Source: Pascua guehoae
Lineage: Eukaryota; Basidiomycota; Tremellomycetes; Trichosporonales; Trichosporonaceae
Assembly (NCBI GenBank): GCA_001600415.1
Contig: BCJX01000005.1
Span: forward strand, 904,727-968,726
Direction: 5' to 3'
Length of the DNA: 64,000 nt
Under the pieces are notes generated by a model that was not told the origin of the DNA, ran no database searches, and saw nothing but the letters and a program-made list of their open reading frames with translations. Positions 46,090 to 57,837 of this stretch are shown piece after piece. Within the stretch, counting starts at the first letter, position 1, and every line of letters starts with the position of its first letter. The translations under genes and the position numbers were made by a program.

Positions 46090-49000
46090 CTAGTTGGTAT
46101 AGTTTGGTACCTCGCAATTGCCAAACCTCGGCGCCTCACCAGACGGCGGCGCGAACAGACTCCTCAGGGTCTGGACAGTAGTGTAGACGCCGACAATGAC
46201 ACCAAACGCGAGCAGAATACAGTCGAGCACCTTTTGCTTGCGGGTGGTTGCGCAGCCACGGAGGTGGAGCAGGGGCGGGTAGATGAAGCACAGAGGGATA
46301 CTGCGGTGGGGGGTCAGTGGGGGGATGGGGAGCACGGCAGTGTGGGTGGCGCGGGGGCAGCAGAGTGGTGGCGTAGTTTGGGTGGCGAGCGGGGCAAGGT
46401 GGGGGTGGGGGTGGGGTTGGACAGAGTGGGTGGCGAGGGGAGAGAGAGAGGGGGCACAAGCCTTTGCGCACGCGATCCGTGCTGGCGTGGGAATGGGGGG
46501 GGGCGAGCATTGGGGCGCAGAGCGAGCACCGTGCGCGCGCAGCAAAGGAAGCAAAAGGGAAACCAGTGGGTGGCAAAAGCACACAAAGGAGATTTGGGTG
46601 CGAACAATAGACAGAGAGAAAGAATGTGTGTGTGCACCCGATCACAACGACGCACGGGGCGCACACTAGACTCGAGCAACAAAAGGGGGGGGGGGGGGCG
46701 AGAGCGCAAGGGGGAAAAGATTGGCGCGTGACGCAACTCGCGCGGGGGCTGAGGATTGCACCCGCCATGCGCCACAAAAGAAGCATTGCACGCATCCTTG
46801 TTGCCACTCGTGCCATGGCACATTTGCACCCTTGGGCACTCGCCCCCTCTGCACGGGCCGACCTGCAGAGCAAGGAACATGCACGCTGCGACTGCACACG
46901 GCATCAAAATGGATGGTGGAGAGGATGGTGCGGGCCGACTGCACCGCCGCACGGCACACTAGGAGTGGCGGGGGCGCAATGGCCATGGCGGCGCAGCACA
47001 TAGAACAACGGAAGCAACCAAGAGCAGGGGGGCTTCTCACACCACACGGCATACCACTCACCAAGCAAATGCGCCAATGAGGGAGACAAACTTGTCGAGC
47101 TCGGCCGAGCCTGCCCACGAGAGGAGCGAGCAGAAGAAGACGGTACACGCGCGGAAAATGTTCTTCTGCCACTTGACACGCGGATTGTGCTTGCCGCTGC
47201 GCGAGAAGAGGCCCGTCTCCATGATGCGCACGGCGGGGAAGAGCTGGAGCGGGATCGACAGGAGGATGGCAATCGAGTCTGGTGCGTGAGCATGCACGCC
47301 ACGTGGCGGAAATGACAGTGTTGGTGGGTCCGGCGCCGGTCGCGCCGGTGATTGACACCAAGAGCTCTGGTTTTGCCTACTCACAGAGAAACTGGGACGC
47401 CTGGACAAACTTTTCCTCCTGGGGCAGGTTGACAAGGACGACGGTCTGGATCTCGCTGCCGTACGCAGAGTAGCCGAGGACGCCAAAGCCGGTGAACAGC
47501 GTCGCAACAACAAACATGACGCCAGACAGAGCGCGGGGAAACTTTTCAGGCTCCTTCATGGTCTCGGTAATGGGAATAACGCTGGGTGGGGGTTAGTGCG
47601 TGTTTGGATACCTCCTTGCTAGACTCACAGACCAATGCCCTCAAAGGCAAAGACGGCGGTGCCGATGAGCAGGGGGAAGTTGTCGCGGTTGAACATGACG
47701 ACATCCTGGGCAATGCCGTGGTTGGCCAAGACTGAGATTTCACAAGAGCCAATGTAGATGACTGTCCATGTCAGCTAGTGTTGCAGACGTGACGCGCGGT
47801 CGTAGCCATACTCACGACCGATGAGGATGAACGCGTCAGCAATGAGCGCTGTGCCCGAGAGCTTTGCAAGATTGCGGATCATGGCAAGGGGCAGGAAGAG
47901 GACGAGCTGGGCGAGGATGAGGTACTTTGTAGGGATGAAATGCTCGCAGTTTGTGACGGCCAGGACAAACGCCTGGAGGTTTTCGGCAATGAAGATTGTG
48001 TACGCTGCAGGTCAGTACTGATACGTGCGCGTGCTGTGGGTGTGTCGCTAGAGCTCTGTTCCCTTACTCACCCGCAACGAAACCGATCTGGGACACGGTA
48101 ATGGAGACGAGAATAGCGATGCGCATGTAGTTGCCATAGAGCATGCCGCCAATGTCGCCAAACGACCCGGGGACCTTCATCCAGGTCTGGACGAGGAGGA
48201 GGAAGGACCAGAGCGAGATGGCGGCGATGCCGAGCATGACAATCGTGGAGAAGAGGAGGCCTGCTGTTAGGGAGGGTGGACGATGAGCTCAGAGAGGTAC
48301 ACACCTCCGTTGAAGAATGCCTTGCCCATGAAGAGCACACCGGTGCCGACAAAGCCCTTGAGGAGCTGGGGTGTTAGCCTGTGCCGGTGTTGTTTGCCAC
48401 AGTGCCACACGAGGGGCTGTTGGAGGTGGGTGGCAGACCACCACGTCCACCTGCACATGCGAGAGCTCACCATGAGGACGGCCTGGGTAAAGCTAGCGGT
48501 ACCCTGCCCGGGCCCGCTCTTTGTCCGCTTGTGCCTCGACTGGCTGCGTGCGCGGATGAGCGGCGTGCGCTCGGTGGCGTCTCGGGCCGACGACGGCCCA
48601 CCGCGGCCTTCTTCCGCGGCTTCCTCGTCCTCGTCTTCGTCGTCGAGGTCTTCGTCCTCGTCGAGATCTTCGCCGGCAAAGTGGCCATACAGGTAGAGGA
48701 AATCAATCACGTTGCGGATCATCTGGGGCTCTTCTTCGCCGCGTTCGAGCGCGCGCGCCGCGAGGAAGTTGCGCCGGAAGCCTCCGGGCTCCTTCATCTG
48801 CGCGAGGGCGGGGTTGACGATATCGGACCGGTCGGCGTGCGAGAACGACGCGCTCCGGCCCGGGCGGCCCGGGGCGTGGTCCTGCTGCCACTTGTACAGG
48901 TCGTGTCTGGCATCAGCGTTGGGTTCGTGATTGCGATCGCGGGCGTTGCGGGTGTCGCCATCGCATGCTTGGTGGCGGCAAACAGTGCGATGTAGCCCAC

Positions 49001-49934
49001 ATTGAGGCACATCACATTGGGTGGGTCACGCCGATCAACCCGAGACAGAGCGAGACACTAATCACCCCCCTTATCGCACTCGCCCACCGTCACGCGACCC
49101 TTGACCCCCCAACGGCCCCAACACTGGCTCCACCATGGACGCTAGAGAGACTGCCAAGACTCACGTCACGTCGCCACCGGGCGCATCAAAGGGGATGGGG
49201 AACGGGTCGTCGCTGCTGCCCTCGCCATTGCCGTTGGTGTCCAGCTGCTGCTGGGGTGTGGGATTCGAGTTTGGGTTGGCGACGGAAATATGGCTCTCGC
49301 CGGCATGGCTCGCGGACGCGGACCCAGTGGGGCTATGGCGCTGGAGCGGGGTGGACGCCTTGGACCCGCGTTCTTCGGCGCTCACGAGGTGGCGGCGGAG
49401 GACGCGTGCCTTCTCCTCGTCTGGAATGTCGGCGAGGTTGGAGAATGCCGACTCGTCTGGGCGAACCGGCGTGGCGGCGCCGGATAACAGGACGGGATTG
49501 TCCTGGGGACTCGTCCCTGACGCCGGGGTGGGTGCGGCGCTGGTCGGTTTGCTCGCGGGCCGGTCTGGGTCGGGCGTCGCAGCACGCAGGGGCGAGGCGG
49601 TCGCAGAGTTCTTGGTCGCCGCGAGCGCCGACAGGGCCGACGCCGCCCCGCCCGCCGCCGGCGCGACGGGCTGTTTGCCACTGCTCCAATCGGGCGCGGG
49701 CGAGTCGGATGCCGACGCCGACGCGCTCGCGCTCGCGCGCCGCGAACGCTCGTTCGAGGTGATGCCTGAGAAGCCAGATGCAGAGCGTGAAAACGAGCCC
49801 ACCGCAGGCCGCAGGGGGATCTGGGGCAGCGGTGGCGTACCCGCGGGACCGGCGCGGGCTGTCGACGACAGGCGCCGGTGGGCAGGCGACGCGGATATGT
49901 TCTGCGGTGACGCCATGTGCGGTGTTGGAGGCAC
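46090..49934 (-). CDS. Vacuolar amino-acid transporter, Avt3/Avt4 type (AAAP family)
   Basis: This is a vacuolar amino-acid exporter of the SLC32/36-related AAAP family. It starts at 49934 (MPPTPHMASPQNISASP) or at the in-frame ATG 49916. A disordered Ser/Pro/Ala-rich cytosolic head of about 250 residues joins over a 258-nt intron (49164-48907) to GGDVT/HDLYKWQQDHA, the Avt3/4 signature. An acidic stretch and ERTPLIRARSQSRHKRTKSG precede the membrane part: LLKGFVGTGVLFMGKAFFNG, QIGFVAAYTIFIAENLQAF, FPLLIGTAVFAFEGI, IPITETMKEPEKFPRALSGV, VLVNLPQEEKFVQASQF, LLSIPLQLFPAVRIME and CIPLCFIYPPLLHL. It has about ten to eleven membrane segments. One intron (47061-46301) is 761 nt, far longer than any other in the window. 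It ends FGNCEVPNYTN. Confidence 0.9.
46301..47061 (-). other. Unusually long (761-nt) intron of the Avt3/4-type gene
   Basis: The donor GTGAGT at 47061 and the acceptor CCGCAG ending at 46301 join IGAFA and CIPLCFIYPP in frame. The intron contains a run of 14 G (46685-46698 on +) and a strand-biased C-rich sequence. Open frames on either strand inside it are low-complexity and are not annotated as genes. Confidence 0.75.
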
Positions 49935-50170
49935 AGACGGGTTTGTCGTGCAGTCGTGAGAGTGTGTGGAGAGATGTGTCGAGTTGCGGGTTGCTTAGGA
50001 CGGCGACGTGGAGAGATGGGCCATGGGGGGTTGGGGGGGTTCACTTGGATCAGTTGGGGCAATTAGTTTGCAAGAGGCAAAAGGGTGTCACGGGTGAGTA
50101 GAGTACGGCGCAATCGGCGCACAAGGGTTGGGGGGTGGTTGGCTGCACACTGTACACTGTCCAAAGGTAC

Positions 50171-50176
50171 CACGTG
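50171..50176. promoter_or_regulatory. CACGTG box upstream of the AVT gene
   Basis: A single CACGTG lies 237 bp from the AVT start codon. Confidence 0.35.
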
Positions 50177-51208
50177 AGCCGCGGTCATCGCCGAACTCGA
50201 CCTGGCCCACTGGCTGGCCACTGGCCGCACCACTGGTGCACTGCACCTGGGTCTTGGCCGCAGCCACCAGGGAGGGCCCTAGCTGGGGGGTGCAGAGTGA
50301 CGCAACGGGACCCCGCGGAACCGAGCCCTTGAACGGTGAGTCTCTACCAGCGGCTAGCCACGAAAAGCAAGCAAGCGACAACAACAACAAGGATGAGTGC
50401 TACGTGCCACATTGCGGCTCACATCAGCCAGGCGATCCCCGTCGACATGACGATTGGCATGATACTCGCGATATCAACACGCATCGACGCGTGTACGCTA
50501 CGGACACTACGGCCCTACGGGTAGTGGTGCAAAACTGACCCGCGCGCCACCCGCGGCGTCCCGCTGCTCCTTGTGCGCCTGCCTGCCTACTCCAAGGATC
50601 CAATCATGGCTGTTCTGAAAAAAGAATCATCAAAGCGCCGCACGCCGATCGGCAGATCGACCATTCCTCCCCCCTCCGTCAATGACGCATGACGTCGCGT
50701 CCTCCCAGCCGCACCAGTACCACAGCTCACACCACGCTCCACATCACATCGCATCGCCGCATCTCATCTCGTCCACTGCATGGAGCGACCGACGCCGCTG
50801 CAATCCCCGCGGGTAGGCCGCCAACTCGCACTTGCTCCACTGCGCCGCTACACCGCTACACTGCTACACCACGACTGCAGACATCGATCTGGGCTGATTG
50901 GTGTCCACAACAGACACGACGCATGACGTGACTTGAGACCGCGGTGGCGCCGGCCCGACCGACCGGAAATGCCACTTGTCCCGTTGGGTCTGGGCCCCGA
51001 CGCGGACTTTGTCTCACACACTGCAAAGGATGAAGGATGAAAGGGATACGAGAAACCAAAAAAGAAGACCTCTATGTTATTCGATGCCCAAGCCACTACA
51101 GCCTGGGCCAACCGTCAGACGTACTCGCCGCGGTGCACAGTGGGATTTCCCCCATGTTCGGACGCCCCGCAATTGTGATCGGGGGTACTAGCATCGTCGT
51201 ATCACCCG

Positions 51209-51235
51209 TCGATTCGACCCCCCGGGGGGAATCGA
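51209..51235. repeat. Inverted repeat / hairpin with C6G6 core
   Basis: TCGATT-CGA-CCCCCC is followed at once by GGGGGG-AATCGA. The arms are 12 bp with a 3-nt bulge and no loop. The right arm resembles a tRNA T-arm but no cloverleaf can be drawn. Confidence 0.6.
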
Positions 51236-51539
51236 ACAGGCGACCGCGGTCGGAGGTCGGGGCGTCATCAAATGGTGTGTCTTGCTGTAACACCACCCAC
51301 CCAGTCGAAAATTCATGCACTCCGGTCCCACGTGAGGGAGCCGAGCAACCTGGAGCATGGCGGGGGCTCTCTGCCTGGGTGGTGGATAGGTCGGCTGCAC
51401 TGGCGATCGGCAAGCATCAGCGCGCTGGCTGGTCACTGGCTGGGGCTGCACAAACGTGCGATCGCATCGTCCAATGCCGCTGTCCACCTCTGTATGGTGC
51501 CCTCTCAAGAGTACACATTATGCTGGCTTAACCGGGCGC

Positions 51540-51655
51540 CTGCCGCGCAAGCACAGCTACCAGTGGCAAGCACAGTCACCAGTCGCAAGTCACAAGTCAC
51601 AAGTCACGAGTAGTCACCAGTCACCAACCGCCAGTTACCAGTTTACAAGTCACAA
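51540..51655. repeat. Degenerate CAAGTCAC-type short repeats
   Basis: A series of related 8-10 bp units (CAAGTCAC, CACCAGT, CGCCAGT) is best ordered at 51583-51605. Confidence 0.6.
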
Positions 51656-52214
51656 GCCGCCAGGTCCGATGCCGCAATCCCGCCTCCCCTTGCGGTCATA
51701 CGTGCCTGCCGATGTATTCTCGTCACCCCCAACATGGTGCGCGTGCAGATGTTTGCGCCAGGAACAAGTAGAAGCAGCTGATTCCGGGCATGCGCCGAGC
51801 TCGGGACAGTTCAGTAACTTGCCCACCGTTTGAGACGTGTGGCACACGCACATGCCGTCTCCCAATGTTCTGACGGGAGAGTGGCACAGCCATCCCCCAA
51901 TGTCCTGACTAGAGAGTGGCATGCGCGCGCTCGCTCGTCGCGCGACCAAGTACAGTGGTGACGGCCACGGCGGTCATAGGGATAGAACGATCGGGACGGC
52001 CATGCACCATGCACCGATGTGGACGAGATACAACCGCCTAAACACTACCACTGCCTACTACCACTACCTACTCGTACTACCTACTACCACCAAAACATTA
52101 CTCCGTACCCAAGATACACTGTCCCAGGAGCCGCGGTCCAGCGCCGCTCCTGTCTGTTACCAGTCGTCAAAACCTCGTTCTCTTTAGGAAACACCACCCA
52201 AGTGGAGCCGGGGA

Positions 52215-55200
52215 TCATGCGGCCACCACCTCGCGGCTCGGCCCGCCCCTCTCCCGCTCCGTCTCGCGCTCTAGTCTCTGGCGCCGCTCGGCCTCCACCT
52301 TCTCCTCGTCCTCGTCACCGCCCTGCTCCCGTACCCCTTCGCCACTTTCACTCTCGTCCACTGCCGATCCCTCCCCCTCACCCCCCTCTGCCTCCCTCAG
52401 CTTGCCCGCGGTCCACGTGTCGTCATAGTCGACGCCGCGGCGCGCGGCCTTTTTCCGGCGCATCCTGGGGTCAGCTGGATCGCGAGACGAGACATGGAAA
52501 AAGAAGTGTCAAGCGGTGTCAAGCGGTGTCGAGTGGTGTCAAGCGGTGTCAAGTGGCGAGCACCACACCGCATGTACAGATACCCCCGACTCACCTCTCG
52601 AGCTCGCGCGCGCGCTCCTCGCGCCACTGGGACGCCTCGCGGGCTTCGCGGTCGAGCTGCTCGCGCGCCGCGCGCTCGCCCTCGCTCACGGGCTGCGGGG
52701 TGGCGGCGGCGTGGTCGACGCCGGCGCGGCGGAGGACTTCGTGCGCTTCCATGTGGTCTGGTGTTAGCGAGGGGCGCGGGCGCGGGGTGGGGGGGGACGC
52801 GGAGGAGCGGGGAGTTGGAGGAAAGGGGACAGGATTGGGGACAATGCCGCCTCGCTCTGGTAGCGGTACAGCGGCTGGGAGGACGAGTGCAGCACCAGCC
52901 CGCACTGGATCCAACACGCTCTCTCACACACACACCCAACACGACACGCTCTACTCACCACCCATGTACATCATGCGATGGGCAAAGTCGCACTTGTACC
53001 CGGGCGAAAAGATAAACTCTCCGCCGAGCTGGAAAATGTTGCCCGCGTTGCCAATGGGCATGTGCCGGAACGCGCGGTAGATGCCCAGGTAGCTCTGCTT
53101 GGGATAGACGCTCTGGTGGTACCCGGGGCGTTCGCCATTGAAGCGGAAAAAGTTGATCGGGAGGATCATGCTGCGGGTGTTAGTGAGAGTGTTTAGAGCG
53201 TTTGGTTGTGTGGTGTTGGGTGGAGCTGGCGGCATGTAGGGTCACGGCACGCTGTGAGCACTGTGCACTGAACAGGTGCCCCCGGCCACGCTCCATCCAA
53301 AGCTCAACCACCCGGTCCGCCCACTCACCCCATGAGCATGTAGAGCCTGCGTGGCGCATCGGTATAAATCTCAAACGGGCACTTTGTGACCCTGCGGTAC
53401 GCCTTGAGCATCTTCCAGTTTCCCGGCGCAATGACGACGACGCGCACATTGTGCGCGGCGAGGACGTAGGGGTCGAGGCGCGCAATGCTCGCGAGCATAT
53501 AGTCCTGGCACTGGCCGCACCAGAACGTGCGGATGAAGAAGACGATTGTCTTGGGCTCGGGTCCGTCGCCCGGAGCGCGGGGCAGGGGCAGTCCGTCGTC
53601 CCCGAGGGGGGCGCGCGGGAAGAGGTCGCCGAAACACACTGCACGGCCGTTTTCGTCGTAGACAAAACACGTGCCGGCCTCCCACAGACGGCGCTGCGAG
53701 GGGGGCCGGTCGACCGAGAACGTCTCGTCCTCGGCGGGCTCGGGGGGGTTGAGCACGGTGCGCCGCAGGCCGACGCCGCGCTGGCGCACTTTGCGCCGGC
53801 GCGGTCCGGTGCCGTCGGCATTGGCGTCGGCGTGGTCGGGGTTGGTGTCGTCGGCGTCTGCCAGGTCCACGGGCCGGTCCTCGCGGATCCGCATCAGGTG
53901 CGCAAATGACCGCCGGCGCTGGACCTTTGCGACTGCCTCCGGGACGGCGGGCAAGTCGGGCTCGGAACCGAGGCTCGAGAGGGATGTAAATGACCGCCGC
54001 GCGCCGAGCTGCGGGAGCACGGCGGCCCCGTTGGCCCCGTCCGTCGGCGCCGTCACCGCGCAGTACAGCCCGTCTCCGTCGCCCGCCATCGCCGCCGCCG
54101 CCGCCGCCGGCACGCTTTCCGCGCCCCGCGCGTCCTCGGTGTGTGCCCCGCTCGCAGACGTGAGGAACGAGCGCGAGCGCTGCGCATGGAGACTGGCAAA
54201 AAAGTGGGCGCGCGCGCGGTCCCCGTCGTCCCACGGCCCACCGCGCTCGACATGGCCATAGACCGTGTCCTCGTCAATGTCGGTGAGGGCCGAGGACGAG
54301 TTGACCGAGGTCAAGTCGACAATGTCGTCGTCGTCGTCGTCGTCGTCGAGCGAGGTCAGGTCGAACACGTCGTCGTCGTCGTCAAACTCGTCGAACTCGA
54401 GCGTCTCAATCGTCCCCACGTCCGAGGGCCGGGGCGTGACGCTCGCGCTCACGCTCGACATGCGCGAGGCCCACCGCCGCGTCTCGCCCGCCTCGTCGTC
54501 GCTCTCGCCACACCCAAACGAGTGGCGCGCAAAGGGCGCCGGGCGCTCGTCGCCGTGTGCGTCCAGGGGGGCGAGCGTCTGGCGCGCCGGCTTGCGCGGC
54601 GTCTCGACGAGGTACGTCGCGCCGAATGTCGCGGGGGAGGGGGGGCTCTCGAGGTGCGAGCGCGGGTCCGAGTGGGGCGAGTGCGTCATGCATGGTGTCG
54701 AGTGGCCCGAGCCGGGTTCTTCGGTCTCGACGTCGGCGCGGTCCGAGGGCGGGAGGGTGGCCGCCCCGGGGTCGACGGGGGAGGTATCGGCCGTCGCGGG
54801 CGGCGTGGCGTGCAGGGCGAGCCCGGACTCGTCTGGAACCAGCGGCGGTGCGAACCTCATAGGCTCGGACGGCGCCATGTCCATGTCGCGCGATGGGCTG
54901 AGGGTGGGTGTCACGAACAGGGGTGGCGAAGACACAGAGCCACTAGGTGCCACGTCCATCTGTACCGCGCCGTGCGCCGTGATGTTGACAAGCGGATCGA
55001 GGAGCCGTGGCGTGTAGACCGGCGGCGGTGTGGATTCAAACTCGGACAGCTCGGCCAGCGCATCCGCATCCGATACGGCCAGCGTGGCCATGCGGCCCAC
55101 CGTCGCCAGCGTGGGCGTCACGTCACACGCGTCATGTGTTGCAGCCGGAGCAGTGCCGGTAGTGGTGGCCGGTGTCGTCTCAGTCGTCGCCGCCGTCGTC

Positions 55201-56468
55201 GTTGCGGGCCACAGATCGCCGGCACCCGGATGCTGTCCGGCTCGCCCGGGCGCGTCGTCATCCAGCACCTCACGCATGCGCGCGAGGTTTCCGGCATGCG
55301 CGCGGCCCCCACGCCGACCAAACGTCAGACTCGCGTTGGAGCGTACGTCCTCGTCCGCGTCGTCTGCCGCCGGGGGAACAGTAAGACTGGCCGCAGGGTC
55401 GACGGCGACGAGGCTCTGCTCTGGCCCAAACGACCCGTGCGACGCGAGGGGCGCGGGCTCGGGGACGGCCGCACCGACGTGCTCGACGTGTGCGACGCTC
55501 ACACCCAAAAAGCCGTCCGTCGCATCCTTGTCCTGGTCGTTGTCCTGGTCGTCGTCGTCGCCGTCATCGCGGTCGTCGTCCGTGTCGTCGTCCATGACGT
55601 AGGCGCCGTGGTCGGTGGCCGTCCGGAACGACGAGTCGGTAGCCGAGCTCTCGGACGCGGACGCGGGCGAGGCATACGCCGCCTCGCGTTGGGGTACGTA
55701 CTGCGGCCGCGGGCCGCGGGGCACCACGCGGCGCCTGCCAAACGAGCTCGCCGCCGACGAGTAGGCGGACGCGAGGCGGGGGCCATGTGGGAGCGGGGGC
55801 GACTCGCCGCCGCTCGCGCTGTCCGCGCTGCTGGACATGCTGCTAATGCCGAGTCCGACGACCGGGGTCCCGCCATAGCTTGCGTGCCTGCCCAGATCCC
55901 TGCTCGGCGCGCTGCCGTCCCTCCCGCCCGCCGCGGCACCTTTGCCGTTGCCGTGGCGGCGCGGCGCATGGCCCCAGCTCGCACTCGTCCGCGAGTGGCC
56001 GTGGTACGAGAGCGTCGTCGACTCGAAACTCACAGTCCCACTCCGCCGCTCGCTGTCACTGTCCGAGTCGCTGTCGCTCCACCGCGAAAACTCGGGCGTG
56101 TACCCGTCGTGCTCGTGCGAGCTCGGCGTGTTGCCCCTCGACCCCGGGTCGGTGTACGGCCGCAACCCGCTGCCCCCCTCCCCGCCATCGTCGAGGTTTC
56201 GCAGCGCCGGCGCGATAAACGACACGAGGCTCGGGCTGAAACTCGGCGTCACCGCACTCCGGCCCTTGTAGCTCCGGCTCGTCTCGTCCACACCCTCGCC
56301 GTGGTCCCACTCCTTGGACCCGCCCATGTCATACTCGCCCTCGAGCCTGCTCTGGCGCTCGGGAAGCACCTGGTCCCAGTTCCGGTCCTTTTTGCGCAGC
56401 ACCTTGTGCCGGCCCGTGTCCGGCATGAGGATCCCCCACCCCGCGACCACACCGTTCTTGCCGAACAT
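52215..56468 (-). CDS. PRXL2/AAED1-type thioredoxin-fold protein with giant disordered N-terminus
   Basis: The C-terminal third is an AhpC/TSA-like domain of the AAED1/PRXL2 group: ALRNLD-type disorder gives way to RLWEAGTCFVYDENGRAVCF, then KTIVFFIRTFWCGQCQDYML (about 53560-53490) with a CxxC redox pair, NVRVVVIAPGNWKMLKAYR and FEIYTDAPRRLYMLMG. The next exons carry PINFFRFNGERPGYHQSVYP and FQLGGEFIFSPGYKCDFAHR. The first exon (56468-53325) is 1,047 codons long, of which about 900 are Asp-, Ser- and Pro-rich disorder with acidic runs. A charged coiled-coil-like tail (RAAREQLDREAREASQWREE; RRKKAARRGVDYDDTW) ends at 52215. The whole is about 1,250 residues, several times the usual family length. 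Substrate and pathway are unknown. Confidence 0.8.
52506..52556. repeat. 10-bp tandem repeat GTGTCAAGCG x5 in an intron
   Basis: Five copies, two of them imperfect, lie within the last intron (about 52465-52596) of the peroxiredoxin-like gene. Confidence 0.85.
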
Positions 56469-57837
56469 TGTTGCGTTGATGTGCGTGGGTGTTGACTGTA
56501 GTCTGGTTTTCGGCCGCGGTCGCCGTCTCGTATTTGTCGGTCCGCGTCGCTGCCGCCCGGCCTAATCCGTGCTGCTTGCGTTGGGCGGCTCTCTCGGAGA
56601 CTCGGAAGAGTTGGAGAATGGGTGGTATGTCAATGTCGCCGCCGTCGGAGGTTTCAACGTCGTAGAATTGCAAGTCGTCGAATGTAGAGTGTGTGATCGT
56701 CAACTGGATGCACGTCCTGTGGCCAGTGGAATAAGCTGTCAACCCAGGTCGGTGGCGCTGGAAGCTCTCGAGGCTAGAGCTTGTCGCTGTGGCTTTCCGG
56801 AGCCACTCGCTGCTGTGCGCCGCGAGTGAGGACGGCCTGCTCTTGTCTGGAGTACGTGCAAGACGGGAGTGCCGCAAGCCACCGTCTGTTCCTCGCCGGT
56901 CTCAGAGCTAAAGGCCAGGTCCAGCGTCGGGGAATGAAAGCGACGTGAAGCGAGCAAAGGAAAGAAAATAACTAGTTCGGGTGGTGGTAGAGTATGGTTT
57001 TTGCTCTCGGTTTCGTCGTGTGTTGTGGGACAGGGCAAGGAATCTAGACAAAAGGTCAAGAAATGGGGAGGCTCGGGATTGCTGACGACTTTCGTTACGT
57101 GGACAAACCGTGTCGTGCGGGGTTCCAAAAACGTCGTGCGCGCAATGCGTGATTCGTGTGTCCTGCCTCTTGCGCGTGTGTGCGTTGCGTGGCTACAGGA
57201 GCTGTGCTCGTCGTCGTAACGTGCCTGCAGCAGGACCGAGATTGGGTGTAGTGTGAGTAGACACAAGCAGTCGGCCAAGAAAAGGTAAGTTTAAGGCCCG
57301 CACCCGCTGGTAAAGCTTCTTCTCCAAGGCCCTCTTCCAACCTCTTTGAGTAGATTGTTGGGCCACATTGCCCCTCGGAAGCAAGGCGAAAGGTAGATCA
57401 GCAGACCCCGCAGAACATGCGGGGGTGGGTTGGCGGGGGGGGAGGAGGGGGCAGCACAGACGGCGTTCGGGGTTGTGTGAGCAAGCGTCAACTAGTGCAG
57501 GACCACTGCGTGGAGAGCTAGAGGGCCAGCCGTTGGGGCATTGAACGATGAGGGGGGAGCAAGGCGAGTAAGGGTATGAATGGACGATGGTCCAACACCA
57601 GGAACAGGAACGAGGCACCCCGAGGAACCCACTTACATACCCCGCCGCCCCTATGCCCCTGCCTGCAGCAAAGCTATCCAAAGTCTAAATGAAATGGCGT
57701 ACCTAACTGCCGCGGTGCCGAGGCAAACCTCGACCCGTTGGACCCGTTGGACCCCGTTGGACCCGTTTAACCCCTTTTCGTCCCTGTGTCATGATCCTGG
57801 GCCAGGACCGACCACCGCCTTTTGGGTTGTCCCGCCG

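Larger units (their letters stand above)
49935..52214. other. AVT to peroxiredoxin-like gene intergenic region
   Basis: No supportable gene is present in 2.28 kb. It holds a CACGTG box (50171-50176) 237 bp upstream of the AVT start, a hairpin (51209-51235), degenerate CAAGTCAC repeats (51540-51655), and a duplicated segment of about 35 bp containing CCCAATGT.CTGAC and AGAGTGGCA (51855-51922). Confidence 0.6.

Noticed and set aside
48381..48995. 204-codon + frame across the AVT gene
   Set aside because: Antisense shadow of the acidic exon of the transporter.
51200..51300. tRNA-like GTTCGATTC segment on the minus strand
   Set aside because: No T-stem pairing, no A box and no acceptor stem can be drawn.
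54141..56495. Open frame of 784 codons on + opposite the peroxiredoxin-like gene
   Set aside because: It is antisense to a 1,047-codon frame with recognisable domains; its Arg/Val-rich composition is the expected shadow of GC-rich Asp/Ser codons.
57193..57681. 162-codon minus frame
   Set aside because: Irregular composition, no codon bias like the true genes and no recognisable domain.
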